From contig JAKAYM010000034.1 in assembly GCA_021826795.1 (NCBI GenBank), positions 1 to 14,297 of the forward strand: a stretch of DNA of 14,297 nucleotides. Reading direction: 5' to 3'. Made by a program: the position numbers and the translations under genes. Position 1 is the stretch's first letter; the number at the start of each line of letters is the position of its first letter. Under the pieces are notes generated by a model. It had not been told where the DNA came from. It saw only the letters and a program-made list of their open reading frames with translations, and made no database searches. Source of the stretch: Thermoplasmata archaeon (lineage in GTDB: Archaea > Thermoplasmatota > Thermoplasmata > Thermoplasmatales > Thermoplasmataceae). Below are positions 14,089-14,297 of this stretch, one piece after another.

Positions 14089-14297
14089 ATTATATTCCCC
14101 CGGATCAGTTCTTTCCTTCCATATTCATAGCAGTCTTGCCTATTATCGGTGCATTAAGCACAATATACATTATTCGCATATTTGAATATGAAAAGGGTAA
14201 ATACATACTTAAATAAGGTGGATTAAACCACAAGACATTTTCAGTATTCCCTGATCATTCCCATAATGGTATTATGGTTAAAATCATTATACAAGAA
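14089..14297 (-). ncRNA. Candidate IS110 bridge RNA region with several hairpins
   Basis: The non-coding flank upstream of the transposase contains at least five short stem-loops: GTGC/GCAC (14149-14161), CATATT/AATATG (14177-14190), GTGG/CCAC (14218-14231), TCAG/CTGA (14241-14254) and CCATAAT/ATTATGG (14261-14277). In IS110 elements this position encodes the bridge RNA, which folds into stem-loops whose internal loops pair with target and donor DNA. The exact 5' and 3' ends, promoter and guide loops cannot be fixed here, and the RNA may extend past the window edge. The location is established for the family; its existence in this element is inferred. Confidence 0.5.

Larger units (their letters stand above)
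12957..14297 (-). mobile_element. IS110-family insertion sequence, ends not determined
   Basis: The element consists of one complete transposase gene, a structured non-coding 5' flank of at least 209 bases, and an AT-rich 3' flank. The right end may lie outside the window. IS110 elements move by a DEDD recombinase guided by a bridge RNA and commonly insert without target duplication, which explains why no flanking repeats can be found. The long visible 5' flank is as expected for the IS110 group rather than the IS1111 group, but this depends on the unseen ends. Confidence 0.7.

Overview
The window looks like archaeal DNA, most likely from a member of the Thermoplasmata (Ferroplasma, Acidiplasma or Cuniculiplasma-like). 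The evidence is AT-richness, TATA boxes about 22-27 bases before several start codons (leaderless transcripts), frequent GTG and TTG starts, an AGGTGA ribosome site before one TTG start, archaeal winged-helix and Lrp-type regulators, and secreted proteins rich in N-glycosylation sequons. The genus is an inference. No tRNA, rRNA or CRISPR array is visible.

Layout. At 1-133 (minus) lies the start of a 4Fe-4S ferredoxin, cut by the window edge. Between 331 and 1073 is a small graveyard of mobile elements: the N-terminal remnant of an IS4/IS1634-like transposase, a small two-helix membrane protein, and a C-terminal remnant of a TnpB (IS200/IS605 OrfB) gene that abuts the stop codon of the next gene. 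From 1074 to 5881 are three transport or membrane genes: a 13-helix protein whose only four histidines lie at membrane edges, an APC-family amino-acid permease, and, divergently, an MFS proton symporter.

From 6116 to 7418 (minus) a winged-helix regulator is followed by a three-helix membrane protein, probably as one operon. From 8129 to 12769 (plus) the theme is the cell surface and its regulation: a secreted protein resembling the TasA/camelysin/archaeal bundling pilin family, a translationally coupled pair (unknown 102-aa protein plus a duplicated Lrp-type regulator), and a 704-aa secreted, membrane-anchored protein with two PEGA-like repeats. Operator-like palindromes precede both surface genes. 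The Lrp-type protein is the obvious local candidate to bind them, but this is untested.

The right end (12957-14297, minus) is an IS110-family insertion sequence with an apparently intact DEDD transposase. Its 5' non-coding flank holds at least five short hairpins. Two of these share one design and differ by compensatory base changes. In IS110 elements this flank encodes the bridge RNA, so this is a good candidate for an uncharacterised archaeal bridge RNA.
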